Source: CAXXOK01 sp964640955
GTDB taxonomy: Bacteria; Bacillota; Clostridia; Christensenellales; Aristaeellaceae
Direction of reading: 5' to 3'
Assembly (NCBI GenBank): GCA_964640955.1
Contig: CAZXJI010000016.1
Location: forward strand, 1 to 64,000
DNA length: 64,000 nucleotides
Part shown: in pieces, positions 36,681 through 45,550 of the stretch
Layout of the letters: each line of letters begins with the position of its first letter
Position numbering within the stretch: position 1 is the first letter of the stretch
Notes under the pieces: generated by a model
The model's database searches: none
Told to the model about the DNA's origin: nothing
Seen by the model: the letters and a program-made list of their open reading frames with translations, nothing else
Position numbers and translations under genes: made by a program

Positions 36681-37559
36681 TTACGCCGGCCTTTCCTTGC
36701 CCATGAAGCAGGCGGCCACGGTGCCCGGCCCGCAGTGCGCGCCGATGACCGGCCCCACGAAGTACTTCTCCACGCCCTTGAGCTTGGGCACGCGCTCGCG
36801 GATGAGCGCCTCCAGCCGATTGGCGTCCTCCAGCGCGTCCGCGTGGAGGATGATCAAGTCCTGCTCCTCGGGGTTCTCAATGAACTCCGCGGTCTTGTCC
36901 GCCAGGTAGCGCAGCGCGCCCTTGCGGCCGCGAATCTTGTCCACGGCGGCCATGCTGCCCGCGCGGTTGATGACGATGATGGGCTTGAGGTCGAGCATCG
37001 TGCCCATGGTGGCCGCGATGGAGCTGATGCGCCCGCCGCGCTTCAGGTATTTCAAATCGTCTACCGTCAGCCACGCGTGCACGTGCATCTTGTTCGCTTC
37101 CACCCACGCGGCGATTTCGTCCATGCTCTTGCCTTCGGTGTAGAGCTTGTAGGCGCGGTGCAGCAGGATCGTCATCGGCGCGGAGATGCTCAGCGTATCC
37201 ACCACCAGGATGCGGCGGTCGGGGTACTTCGGCTTAAGCTCGTCGCGGGCGGCGAAGATGTTGTTGATGGTGGAGGACATGTGGCTGGAGAAGGCGATGA
37301 AGAGAATGTCGCGGCCCTCCTTGAGGATGGGCTCGAAGTATTCCAGATAGGCGGGCGTGGGCAGAAGCGACGTTACCGGCGCCACGCCGTTTCGCATGTT
37401 CTGGAAGTATTCCGCCTGCTTGCCGTTGCGTCCCAGGTCGTCGAAGTATTCCACGCCGTCGATGATGTAGGGCATGTAGACCATTTTCAGGTCGTACTGA
37501 TCGACAAATTGATACGGCAGATCGGAATCCGAATCGGTCATGAAGACGTAGGAATTCAT
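36681..37559 (-). CDS. DegV family fatty-acid-binding protein
   Basis: The 292-residue DegV protein binds a fatty acid and in Gram-positive bacteria supplies it to the FakA kinase. The start VFMTDSDSDLP, the PVTSLLPTP loop, FIAFSSHMSSTINN and VDDLKYLKRGGRIS are the family signatures. AAGGAGG lies 6 bases before the ATG. It is a single gene facing the glycosidase operon terminator; no fakA gene is adjacent. Confidence 0.95.
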   Translation of the reverse strand: MNSYVFMTDSDSDLPYQFVDQYDLKMVYMPYIIDGVEYFDDLGRNGKQAEYFQNMRNGVAPVTSLLPTPAYLEYFEPILKEGRDILFIAFSSHMSSTINNIFAARDELKPKYPDRRILVVDTLSISAPMTILLHRAYKLYTEGKSMDEIAAWVEANKMHVHAWLTVDDLKYLKRGGRISSIAATMGTMLDLKPIIVINRAGSMAAVDKIRGRKGALRYLADKTAEFIENPEEQDLIILHADALEDANRLEALIRERVPKLKGVEKYFVGPVIGAHCGPGTVAACFMGKERPA

Positions 37560-37729
37560 AAAATCCTCCTTATGGTATGATGCCGGATGAATGAAGATGA
37601 ATACGGTCGACGATCAACGCGATTATTGTACCTTGTCCGGACGGTTTTTGCAAGCGCCGCGGGCGGCGCGCCGCCGTTTGCGGCACGCCGCCCGTTTCGA
37701 TGCCCCGGCGTTTGCCGGCCGGTTTTGCG

Positions 37730-38457
37730 CTACTTGAGCCTGATGCTCCACTCCGTGCCCAGCGGCACGTCCACGATCCAGTAGTATCGGTCGCGTCCCT
37801 TGACGGGCTTGATGATGCCATCGCCCTCCAGGGTCAGCGGATCGGTGAAAACGGAATCGCCCACGACCATGTCGTACGTCCAGGCGTCGAAGCTTTCGAA
37901 CTGGTACCCCATGGACACGTACAGGCTGGCCGACCAGGAATCGGTTTTGGAGGCGTCCATGGCGCAATGGACGATGGTGGAAGCGGAAAGCGGGAAAAAG
38001 TCGGATACGTAGGGTCCGGTGCCGCTGCACTCCAGGGTGCCGCCGTCCCGGAGCGGCTCGATGGAGACGCTCCAGTCCCCGTCGCCTTCGACGAGCAGCT
38101 CGTAGGTGCCGGTATCGGTGAGCGAATCGCAGGATTCGGCATCCGCCAGGAATTGTACACCAGGTCGTAATCCCCGCCGGCGAAGGTGACCGTTACGTGG
38201 CCCTTCACCGTGACGCGGGCGGGCACCTGGTTCACCTCGACGTCGGATTGGATGGTCGTGCCGTTGCCGGTGAGCGTAACGCTTTCGCCGGAAGGCGTCT
38301 GGGCGGCGCGCAATTCGCTGATCCGGTTGCCGATGGCGGCCTGCGCGGCGGTCAGTTCCTCGAGGGTGGCGGTGGACAGGTCGATGGTCAGCGTTTCGGC
38401 GACCGCCGCGGAGAAGAGCAGGGCGAGCGCCAGGATGACGGCCAGAAGTTTCCTCAT
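37730..38457 (-). pseudogene. Secreted protein gene broken by a one-base deletion
   Basis: The start codon 38457 (with AGGAGGT upstream) begins a signal peptide, MRKLLAVILALALLFSAAVAE, followed by a coherent mature sequence up to DYDLVYN. After that the same frame turns into Ser/Pro/Arg-rich nonsense, while the next frame continues sensibly (ADAESCDSLTDTGTYELL to DVPLGTEWSIRLK, stop at 37730). Adding one T in the AATTCC stretch near 38150-38156 would join both parts into a protein of about 242 residues. It may be a real pseudogene or a sequencing error. The joined protein is not recognised; the mature part is beta-rich, and is likely extracellular. Confidence 0.75.
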
Positions 38458-38589
38458 GACGATAAACCTCCTGTCGATGGTACCGGGCGTTTCAGCATGT
38501 TTACTTTTGTTACAGTCATTCGCGATTCGGCGGAGGTTTCCTTTTCCATTCCGGGTAAGCAAGAGAATATTTCCGTTCCGAAGAGCCGG

Positions 38590-39195
38590 TTAAAAGCGAA
38601 GGATCGGCGCGCGCAGCGCCGCGGCGAGCAACGCCGCAAGCGCCGCGACCGGCAGAAAAACGGGCAGCGTGAGGAGCATCGCCAGTTCGTAGGGAAGGCT
38701 GCTGCGGTTGTCCCGCTTCCCGTTGCGCTTGAATCGCATGAGCAGGTTTCCGGAGGGGATGCCGTAGGCGTTGCCCATCATAATCGCGCGGACCGCCCCG
38801 AGAATGCCCAGGCTTTTCGGAAGACCGTATGCTTTCACGACGGCGTCCCAGGCCCCGCGATCGGGCCTGCCGCGCGTGTCGGCGTAGTGCTGGGCAAACA
38901 GCACGGCCGTGCGCTCCTCGTCGCTTACGCCGCTCAGGTCGCCGGCGAGCATGGCGTCGATCTCCTCCTTATCCATGCCGGATTCCAGCGCCATTTTCGT
39001 GTGCGCGTACGAGCACATGGCGCATTTGTTCACCTCGGTTACGGCCAGCATCAGCCGTTCCATAAAATGCTCGCTCACGAGCCCGTTTTTACGGGCGCGC
39101 GCGAAGGCGGGCATGGAGCGCATGGCCCGATAGACGATCACGAAGGCTTCCCCGACGGAAAACAGCTTTCTTCCGATTGCAGGCTGCTTTTTCAC
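38590..39195 (-). CDS. Carboxymuconolactone decarboxylase/AhpD-like protein
   Basis: The 201-residue protein has the CxxC-x-x-x-H signature of the AhpD/CMD family: EVNKCAMCSYAHTK, with both cysteines and the His. Such proteins reduce peroxides or act as disulfide redox partners. An unusual hydrophobic C-terminal segment (LPYELAMLLTLPVFLPVAALAALLAAALR) could anchor it to the membrane. GTG 39195 is the best start because nothing upstream is in frame with a start codon before stop signals of the family homology; its ribosome site is weak. It stands between the broken secreted-protein gene and the GH2 gene. Confidence 0.8.
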   Translation of the reverse strand: MKKQPAIGRKLFSVGEAFVIVYRAMRSMPAFARARKNGLVSEHFMERLMLAVTEVNKCAMCSYAHTKMALESGMDKEEIDAMLAGDLSGVSDEERTAVLFAQHYADTRGRPDRGAWDAVVKAYGLPKSLGILGAVRAIMMGNAYGIPSGNLLMRFKRNGKRDNRSSLPYELAMLLTLPVFLPVAALAALLAAALRAPILRF

Positions 39196-39356
39196 GTGCT
39201 TTTCATCCGTTCTTTCAAGTCCGTTTGCGCGGCGAGGCTCCGCCGCCCGCCTATCATACCATCCGCACGGGCGGAAAGCAAACGCGGCGGCGACAAACCC
39301 CCGCGGCCGAACGAACGGCGCGGGGGTAGCGTATGCGGGGGAGAAGGCCGCCGGGA

Positions 39357-41663
39357 TCAGCCGAGGGTCAGGCTCAGCGTTTCCCGAAGGCCGCCGCGCG
39401 TCCATACGGCGACCCGCGCCTCGCCGGGCAGCGTGCCCGCGCGCAGGTAGGCGACCGCGCGGCCGTGGTACGCGGGCCGCTCGGCGCCGGGGAAGGGGGT
39501 CAGGTCCTGCGGATCGCCGTTTTCGATGCCCAACAGCGTCACGTCCCCCTCGATCTGCACGCGCACGGGCGTGTTTTCGTCGGCGACCAACCTTCCCTGC
39601 GCGTCGAGAAAGGCGATGCGAAGCGTCGCCACGCTCCGGCCGTCCGCCGCAAGCGCGGGCCGGTCGCAGGTAAGCGCGAGCTTCGCGGGCGCGCCGGGGG
39701 TGACCAGCGCGTCCCCGACGGTTTCGCCGCCGCGGCGGCACGAAACGCGCAATTCGCCCGCCTCGTAGGGCACCCGCCACACGGCGCGCGCATCCTCGCC
39801 GACGGGAACGGTTCCCACGGGGCGGTCGTTGAGGTACAGGGTCGCCTCCGCGGCGTTGGTGTAGCAGGAGACCGCGACGGTTTCCCCCGTCCGGTAACGC
39901 CAACAGAAGGTTTCCTCATCCGGGTTTCCGCTTGCGGAAGCGGCGAGCTTCGCGCAGAGCGCGTCCGTCCACAGGGCCCTGCGATGGTAGTACAGGGGCT
40001 TTTCGTCGTTGGCGGTGGTCAGAAGCCCCGCCATGGACACGCGCACGGGCCACCCTTTGGCTTCGCCCAGAAAATCCGCGCCCGTCCACAGGAACTGGCC
40101 GGAAATGAAGGCGTTGTGCTTGACGGCCATCCACTGCGCGGGTTCGTGGCCGTTCTCGCTGCCGAATATCACGCGGCCGGGGTACTTCGCGTGATCCCCG
40201 TCGTAGAGCGCCTCCATGTAGTTGTAGCCCGCGACGTCCACCGTGTCCGAAAGGCCCGTGAGGTTGGACAGCTCCGGGTAGGCCAGCGCGAGGGTGACCG
40301 GGCGGGAAAGATCGTTTTCCTTCACGATCCGCGTCAGCTCCCGCGCGATGACGGGCAGGCGGCCCGCGTCCGGCCGGTTGGGATCGTAGCGTTTTTCTTC
40401 TTCCGGCTTTTGGGCGTCGTTGTTGCCGGTCATGCTCAGGAACGCGGGATGGGCGTAAGGATCGTTGGGGTAGTCGATCTCGTTGCCGATGCTCCACAGG
40501 ATGATCGAGGGATGGTTGCGGTCGCGGCGCACCATGTCGCCCAGGTCCTGCTCGTGCCATTGCGGAAAGTCGTCCGAATAGCCGTAATGGCGGGGCGGGT
40601 ACACATTGTGCCCCTGCCACCATTTGTTCTTGCAGCCCTCCCATTCGTCGAAGGCTTCCTCGATCACCATCAGCCCCAGCCGATCGCACAGGTCGAGCAC
40701 CTTCGGGTCGGCGGGGTTGTGGGAGAAGCGAACGGCGTTGCAGCCGGCGGCCTTGAGCCTGCTCAGCCGCTCCGCCCACACGCTGCCGGGCACCGCCGCG
40801 CCCAGCACCCCCGCGTCGTGGTGCAGGCAGACGCCCTTGAGCTTGCGGTTTTCGCCGTTCAGGAAGAACCCGTGATCCGGGTCGAAGCGGAAGGTGCGCA
40901 CGCCGAAGGGCACGCACAGCTCGTCCGTCGTTTTGCCGTTCTCCGAAAGCGTGCACGTAAGCCGGTAGAGGGCCGGGCTTTCCGGCGACCACAGCCGGGG
41001 ATTGTCCACCCGCAGGCGGGCGGTCTGCCGGTACGGATCGCCGCCGTCGGGCGCGCCCTGCGCCGCGGCGGCCTCGTTTCCGTCCGCGTCCAGAAGCCGG
41101 AAGGCGGCCGTCCCCGCCGTGACGCGCGCGCATACGGCGATCTCCGCCGCTTCCTGCGTCGCCGACACGGTGTAGGCGTACACGTCCTCGACCGCCACCC
41201 GGTCGACGACGGTGAGCGTTACCTCCCGGTAGATGCCCGCGCCCGTAAACCAGCGCGAATCCGCCAGGTGCTTGTGCTCCGCGCGTACGCACAGCACGTT
41301 TTCGCCGGGCCGCACGCGCCCCGTCAGCTCGTGACGAAAGCTGATATACCCGTTGGCGCGCATGCCCAGATAGTGGCTGTTGATCCAGCAACGGGCATGC
41401 TGGTACACGCCCCCGAAGGTGACGAACACGCGCCTGTCTTCGATCCCTTCGGGCAGCGTGAAAGCGAGCCGGTACCAGCCCACGCCGCCGGGCAGGTAGC
41501 CCGTGCCGCTGGAGCAATCCCGGTCGAAGGGGTATTCCACCGACCAGTCGTGCGGGAGGGTGACGGTTCGCCAGGCCCCGTCGTCGTAGCCCCGGTAATA
41601 GGCGTATTCCGCCTCGCCCGGATGAAAGCGCCAGTTCCGGTTCAGCTCGATCGTCTGTCGCAT
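39357..41663 (-). CDS. GH2 beta-glycosidase (beta-galactosidase type)
   Basis: The 768-residue GH2 enzyme has the N-terminal sugar-binding domain (LNRNWRFHPGE, LPHDWSVEYPF), immunoglobulin-like domain, and TIM barrel with acid/base Glu in WSIGNEIDY (about residue 395) and the nucleophile Glu in FGSENGHE (about 502), then C-terminal domains with invasin-like beta repeats (LAADGRSVATLRIAFLDAQG). No signal peptide, so it is intracellular. It follows the solute-binding gene, with a hairpin between, and AAAGGAG precedes the ATG. Beta-galactosidase, beta-glucuronidase or other GH2 activity cannot be separated by eye. Confidence 0.9.
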   Translation of the reverse strand: MRQTIELNRNWRFHPGEAEYAYYRGYDDGAWRTVTLPHDWSVEYPFDRDCSSGTGYLPGGVGWYRLAFTLPEGIEDRRVFVTFGGVYQHARCWINSHYLGMRANGYISFRHELTGRVRPGENVLCVRAEHKHLADSRWFTGAGIYREVTLTVVDRVAVEDVYAYTVSATQEAAEIAVCARVTAGTAAFRLLDADGNEAAAAQGAPDGGDPYRQTARLRVDNPRLWSPESPALYRLTCTLSENGKTTDELCVPFGVRTFRFDPDHGFFLNGENRKLKGVCLHHDAGVLGAAVPGSVWAERLSRLKAAGCNAVRFSHNPADPKVLDLCDRLGLMVIEEAFDEWEGCKNKWWQGHNVYPPRHYGYSDDFPQWHEQDLGDMVRRDRNHPSIILWSIGNEIDYPNDPYAHPAFLSMTGNNDAQKPEEEKRYDPNRPDAGRLPVIARELTRIVKENDLSRPVTLALAYPELSNLTGLSDTVDVAGYNYMEALYDGDHAKYPGRVIFGSENGHEPAQWMAVKHNAFISGQFLWTGADFLGEAKGWPVRVSMAGLLTTANDEKPLYYHRRALWTDALCAKLAASASGNPDEETFCWRYRTGETVAVSCYTNAAEATLYLNDRPVGTVPVGEDARAVWRVPYEAGELRVSCRRGGETVGDALVTPGAPAKLALTCDRPALAADGRSVATLRIAFLDAQGRLVADENTPVRVQIEGDVTLLGIENGDPQDLTPFPGAERPAYHGRAVAYLRAGTLPGEARVAVWTRGGLRETLSLTLG

Positions 41664-41740
41664 GGTTGAACTCCTTTGCCGCGGGCATCGCTTCCCGCGC
41701 AGTTGCGGCGGCGCGCCGCGTTAGAGAGGGACCGATGAAA

Positions 41741-41773
41741 ACGGGACTCGCAAGGCATGCTTGCGAGTCCCGT
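41741..41773 (-). terminator. Hairpin between the solute-binding gene and the GH2 gene
   Basis: ACGGGACTCGCAAG (41741-41754) pairs with 41760-41773. On the minus strand it is followed by TTTTC, so it can end part of the transcription and give more binding protein than GH2 enzyme. No separate promoter for GH2 was seen after it. Confidence 0.75.
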
Positions 41774-41786
41774 GCGTGCCTGAAGG

Positions 41787-43349
41787 TTATTTGTAAACCG
41801 CGTCGATCTGCGCCTGCACGTTGGCCATGACCGTGTCGATGCCGGCGTCTTTCAGCGCCTGGCGGAACTCGGCCACGTACGCTTCGGGATCGTCCGCCTT
41901 GCCGAAGCAGATGACGGGAGCGTAGGTGCGGAACACGTTGGAAAGGTTGTCCAGTTCCACGGAGATATCGTCCGTCTCAAACACGACCTGCCCGTAGGGG
42001 TAGTCGACCTTCACGGCGTTGTACTTCTCCAGCAGCGCGTCGTAGGAAGGCCAGTCGACCAGCGCGGAGCGCAGCTCGAGGTTGTCGTTGCGGCCCCACC
42101 AGAAGTCGAAGCTCACGCCGTCCACGGTATCGTCGGTGTAGGAAGCGGGACGGGCCATGTAGCCGTTCTCGTCGATGATGTACTGCTCGCCCTCGATGCC
42201 GTAGTTGAAGAGGCGGTAGAAGGTCGGATCGTTGCGGATCAGGTCGTAGGCCATCAGCGCGCGCTCGGGGGAATCGCTCTGCGCGGCGATCGCCAGGGCG
42301 CCGTGGGTGATGTTCAGGGATACGAGTGTGCTGCTTTCCTCGCCGAACCAGAAGAAGCCGATGTCGCTGCCCGGCTGCTCTTTTTCGATCAGCAGCTTCT
42401 GACCCTTCCAGGTCTGGGTGTGGTGCTGATGCGCGCCGGTCAGGCCTTCCTTCATTTCGGCCAGCACGTCGCCGGTGTAGTTGAGCACGTCCTCGCGCCA
42501 GTAACCGGCGTCGGACCACTGCTTCATCAGCTTGGCGAAGTTCACAAGGCTGTCGCCCTCGGTATAGAAGGTGGACAGGGTATAGGGATCCTCCTTGCTC
42601 GTGCCCATGAACAGCGGCGCGGAGAAGCCCTCGATGGTGATGGTGCCGTCCTTGCTGGCCGCCCAGCCGCCCAGCAGCTGATCGGAGTAGGAGGAACCGC
42701 TGCCGTCGGCATCCCACGGGATGACGTCGGGATAGGTGTCTTTAATGTACTGGAAGTAGGTGCCCAGGTCTTCCCAGCTGTTGACGCCGTTTTCAAGTCC
42801 GGCCGCCTTGGCCCAGTCGCCGCGGTAGAGGAAGCCGTGGTTGGTCCACTGCGCGTAGTTGTCCTCGGGGATCAGGTAAATGTCGCCGTTGTACTTGCAC
42901 AGGTTCCAGTGCGCCTCGGAAACGGAGGCGTAGGTCTTGGGGCAGTAGGTCTGCAGCATTTCCTCGCTGAGCGGCAGGAACGCGCCGTTCTTGGAGTTGG
43001 GCCAGGCGTCCAGCCAGTCGGTGGCGGTGCCGACCATGTCCACGGTGCCGTCCTGCATGGCCAGAGCCAGGTTGTACTTGGTCTGCCAGTCCGTCCACTC
43101 GATCCACTCGATCTGGATCTCGGCGTTGATGGCGGCGGTCAGCTTCTCGTTAAAGACTGCCAGCACCTCGTCGGTTTTGTTGGTGGGAATGTTGCCGGTC
43201 ACCAGGAACGTGACCACTTCGTGTTTGCTGGTATCCACGCCGGGGAACCAGTCGGAATAGTCCGTGGTCTCGGCCGTCTCCGCCATCGCGGGGATCAGGC
43301 AGCAAACCATCGCGAGCACGACCAACAGAGACAGTAGCTTTTTCGCCAT
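41787..43349 (-). CDS. Sugar ABC transporter solute-binding protein, no lipobox
   Basis: The 520-residue protein has a signal peptide (MAKKLLSLLVVLAMVCCLIPAMAET) cleaved after Ala-Met-Ala; the Cys pair lies within the hydrophobic core and not at a lipobox position. The body is of the CUT1 extracellular-binding type (IEWIEWTDWQTKYNLALAM, DGDIYLIPEDN-like segment YNGDIYLIPEDNYAQW). Partner permeases lie upstream. It is regulated with them by the LacI repressor. Sugar specificity is probably a beta-galactoside, inferred from the GH2 neighbours. Confidence 0.9.
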   Translation of the reverse strand: MAKKLLSLLVVLAMVCCLIPAMAETAETTDYSDWFPGVDTSKHEVVTFLVTGNIPTNKTDEVLAVFNEKLTAAINAEIQIEWIEWTDWQTKYNLALAMQDGTVDMVGTATDWLDAWPNSKNGAFLPLSEEMLQTYCPKTYASVSEAHWNLCKYNGDIYLIPEDNYAQWTNHGFLYRGDWAKAAGLENGVNSWEDLGTYFQYIKDTYPDVIPWDADGSGSSYSDQLLGGWAASKDGTITIEGFSAPLFMGTSKEDPYTLSTFYTEGDSLVNFAKLMKQWSDAGYWREDVLNYTGDVLAEMKEGLTGAHQHHTQTWKGQKLLIEKEQPGSDIGFFWFGEESSTLVSLNITHGALAIAAQSDSPERALMAYDLIRNDPTFYRLFNYGIEGEQYIIDENGYMARPASYTDDTVDGVSFDFWWGRNDNLELRSALVDWPSYDALLEKYNAVKVDYPYGQVVFETDDISVELDNLSNVFRTYAPVICFGKADDPEAYVAEFRQALKDAGIDTVMANVQAQIDAVYK

Positions 43350-43412
43350 GAGTGAAACCCTCCTTATTGTCTGTATTTCTTCCGCCGCAACCCCTGCGGC
43401 GTTGAAACCGTT

Positions 43413-44345
43413 TTAACCCTTCACGGCGCCGACCGTGAGGCCCGCCACGAAGTACTTCTGCACGAAGGGATACAACAGGATAATCGGCCCGGTGGCCAGG
43501 GTGGCGGTCGCCATTTTGAGCGTTTCGCTGGGCAGGTCGTTGAGGACAATGTTGGCGCCGGCCAGCGAGTTTTTGAGCGACGCGACCTTGTTGATAATGT
43601 TGTAAAGCTGGTACTGCAGCGGCCGGTAGACGACCTGCGAACCCAGAAACAGCGAGGAGAAATACCACTCGTTCCAGTACCCCAGCGCCAGAAACAGCCC
43701 GATGGTCGCCAGCGCCGGCGTCATGGAGGGAACGATGAGGCTCCAGAAAATGCGGAAGTCGCCGGCCCCGTCGATTTTGCCCGATTCGGTGATCTCGTGG
43801 GGAATGGCCTTGACGTAGTTTTTCATGAGGATGATCAGCCACGGGGACATGAGCAGGGGCAGGAGCACCGCCCAGTACGTGTCCTTCAGGCCGTACACCT
43901 TCACGATCAGGTAATAGAACGGCACCAGGCCCGCGGAGAAAAGCGAGGTGAAGTAAATGTAGAAGGAAATGCCGTTGCGGAAGGGAAAATCCTTGCGCTG
44001 CAGGGCGTAGCCCGTCATGGAGATGATGAACAGCCCGATGCTCGTGCCGATGAGCGTCATGAGGACGGTCACCACGTAGGAGCCGATCAGCTGATCGGGA
44101 GAGCGGAAAATGAGGCTGTAGGAGTAGGTGGAAAAATCGGTGGGCCACAGGGTGAAGCCGCTGCGGCGGATGGCGGACTCGGTGGAGAAGGAGGACGCGA
44201 TGATCATCCAGAACGGGATGATGCACGCGACGGCGAAAAGGGAAACGAACACGTAGGTAAACCCGCGAATGGTGCGGTCCGCACGATCGATTTTGACCTT
44301 GACGGGACGGTAAACGACCGGCTTTTTCGGCTGATGCTGGTTCAT
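43413..44345 (-). CDS. CUT1 sugar ABC transporter permease (MalG/LplC type)
   Basis: The 310-residue permease has six hydrophobic helices, the coupling loop EITESGKIDGAGDFRIFWSL and the family ending VQKYFVAGLTVGAVKG. ATG 44345 has GGGGAGG 8 bases upstream; a TTG two codons earlier is less likely. It sits between the partner permease and the binding protein; no ATPase gene is present, as for the Lpl-type system in the window. Confidence 0.92.
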   Translation of the reverse strand: MNQHQPKKPVVYRPVKVKIDRADRTIRGFTYVFVSLFAVACIIPFWMIIASSFSTESAIRRSGFTLWPTDFSTYSYSLIFRSPDQLIGSYVVTVLMTLIGTSIGLFIISMTGYALQRKDFPFRNGISFYIYFTSLFSAGLVPFYYLIVKVYGLKDTYWAVLLPLLMSPWLIILMKNYVKAIPHEITESGKIDGAGDFRIFWSLIVPSMTPALATIGLFLALGYWNEWYFSSLFLGSQVVYRPLQYQLYNIINKVASLKNSLAGANIVLNDLPSETLKMATATLATGPIILLYPFVQKYFVAGLTVGAVKG

Positions 44346-44360
44346 ATTCAACGCCTCCCC

Positions 44361-45317
44361 TTAAAACAGCGAGTATTCGGGCTCGATGCGCTTCACGATG
44401 CCGTTGGCGAGCATCACCAGCGCGAAGCCGACTACCGACTGGAACAGCCCCACCGCGCTGCCCTGGGAGAAGTTGAAGTTGTTCATCAGCGCCCGGTATA
44501 CGTAGGTTTCGATGATGTCGGTGGTGTTATAAAGCAGCGAATTGTTGCCCACGAGGTTGTAGAACAATCCGAAGTTGCCGCGCACGATGCCGCCCATGGC
44601 GAACAGAAGCAGGATGATGACCGTGGGCTTGAGGCAGGGGAGGATGATGTAGCGTATCCGCTGGAAGCCGTTGGCCCCGTCCACCTTGGCCGCTTCCAGC
44701 ATGGAGGTGTCGATGCTGGTGATGGCGGCGAAATAGATGACGGTTCCATACCCCGTGCCTTTCCAGATGTTGACCAGCACGATGATGAAAGGCCAGGCGC
44801 CCGGCATGGAGTAGTACTTGGGCATCGCGCCCCCGGCGGCCCGTACCGCCGCGGAAACGAAGCCGTAGTCGTAGTTGATCAGGTTGTACACCAGCAGGCT
44901 CACCAGCACGTCGCTGATGAAGAAGGGCAGGAACATCATGGACTGCGTGGTTTTTTTGAACCATTTGCTCTGCACTTCGTTCAGCAGTATGGCGAAGGTC
45001 ACCTGCAGAAAGTTGCCGATCAGGATGAAAGCGAGGTTGTAAAGCACGGTGTTGCGTAGCAGGAGGGAAAGCTGCCCCGAGGAGAACAGGAAGGCGAAGT
45101 TCTTCCAGCCGATGAAGGGACTTGCGAAGATGCCCTTGTTGTAGTTGAACTTGGTAAAGGCGATATAGGCCCCCGGCATGGGAAGATAGCTGAACAGAAA
45201 GAAAAACAGGATGGCCGGGAAACACATCAAGAGCAATACGCGACTGCGGTACAACTTGTGGCCGAACGTCTCCCTGCACAGCGACGGCGCCTGAACGGCG
45301 TTGGAACTCATCTGCAC
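44361..45317 (-). CDS. CUT1 sugar ABC transporter permease (MalF/LplB type)
   Basis: The 318-residue permease has six hydrophobic helices, FSYLPMPGAYIAFTKFNYNKG near the start, and the coupling loop SMLEAAKVDGANGFQRIRYI. The first codon appears to be GTG 45317, 8 bases after AAGGGGGC; ATG 45311 is the alternative. It is the first gene of the LacI-controlled transport operon, with a leader of about 200 bases containing a perfect operator palindrome. Confidence 0.92.
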   Translation of the reverse strand: MQMSSNAVQAPSLCRETFGHKLYRSRVLLLMCFPAILFFFLFSYLPMPGAYIAFTKFNYNKGIFASPFIGWKNFAFLFSSGQLSLLLRNTVLYNLAFILIGNFLQVTFAILLNEVQSKWFKKTTQSMMFLPFFISDVLVSLLVYNLINYDYGFVSAAVRAAGGAMPKYYSMPGAWPFIIVLVNIWKGTGYGTVIYFAAITSIDTSMLEAAKVDGANGFQRIRYIILPCLKPTVIILLLFAMGGIVRGNFGLFYNLVGNNSLLYNTTDIIETYVYRALMNNFNFSQGSAVGLFQSVVGFALVMLANGIVKRIEPEYSLF

Positions 45318-45339
45318 GAAACCGCCCCCTTTTGAAGAA

Positions 45340-45351
45340 GTAACCGGTTAC
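45340..45351. promoter_or_regulatory. LacI-type operator O1 in the transporter leader
   Basis: Perfect 12-base palindrome GTAACCGGTTAC, about 165 bases downstream of the predicted start of the transport operon transcript and just before its first gene. Second site for looping or roadblock repression is likely. Confidence 0.8.
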
Positions 45352-45496
45352 ATTTTTGGAAAAGAGAAAAACAACCTTTTCCACTTTTCTTTTTACAAAC
45401 CTTCAAACGAGTCTATTTTTACGGAAAACGGGGTAGTATGTGGAAAAACCGAAGCCACATCATCCAGTTTTACGAAAGGCACGTCGGTCGGTCGGT

Positions 45497-45516
45497 GTAT
45501 GTAACCCGTTTCATAC
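45497..45516. promoter_or_regulatory. LacI-type operator O2 at the transporter transcription start
   Basis: GTATGTAACCCGTTTCATAC, 16 of 20 positions symmetrical, with core GTAACC-CGTTTC. It overlaps the predicted start point just downstream of the -10 box at 45526-45521, the usual place for a repressor. Confidence 0.75.
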
Positions 45517-45520
45517 TTGC

Positions 45521-45550
45521 ATCATAGCATAGGGAGTTTCAGGATGTCAA
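45521..45550 (-). promoter_or_regulatory. Promoter of the LacI-controlled transport operon
   Basis: On the minus strand: TTGACA (45550-45545), 18-base spacer, TATGAT (45526-45521). The -35 box contains the stop codon of the LacI gene, so the two genes are packed end to start. Confidence 0.8.

Noticed and set aside
39333..41669. 778-residue plus-strand open frame
   Set aside because: Shadow of the GH2 gene on the other strand; composition is typical of GC-rich antisense frames.
45483..45495. Short tandem repeat GTCG-GTCG-GT
   Set aside because: Only three four-base units; too short for a meaningful repeat or CRISPR.
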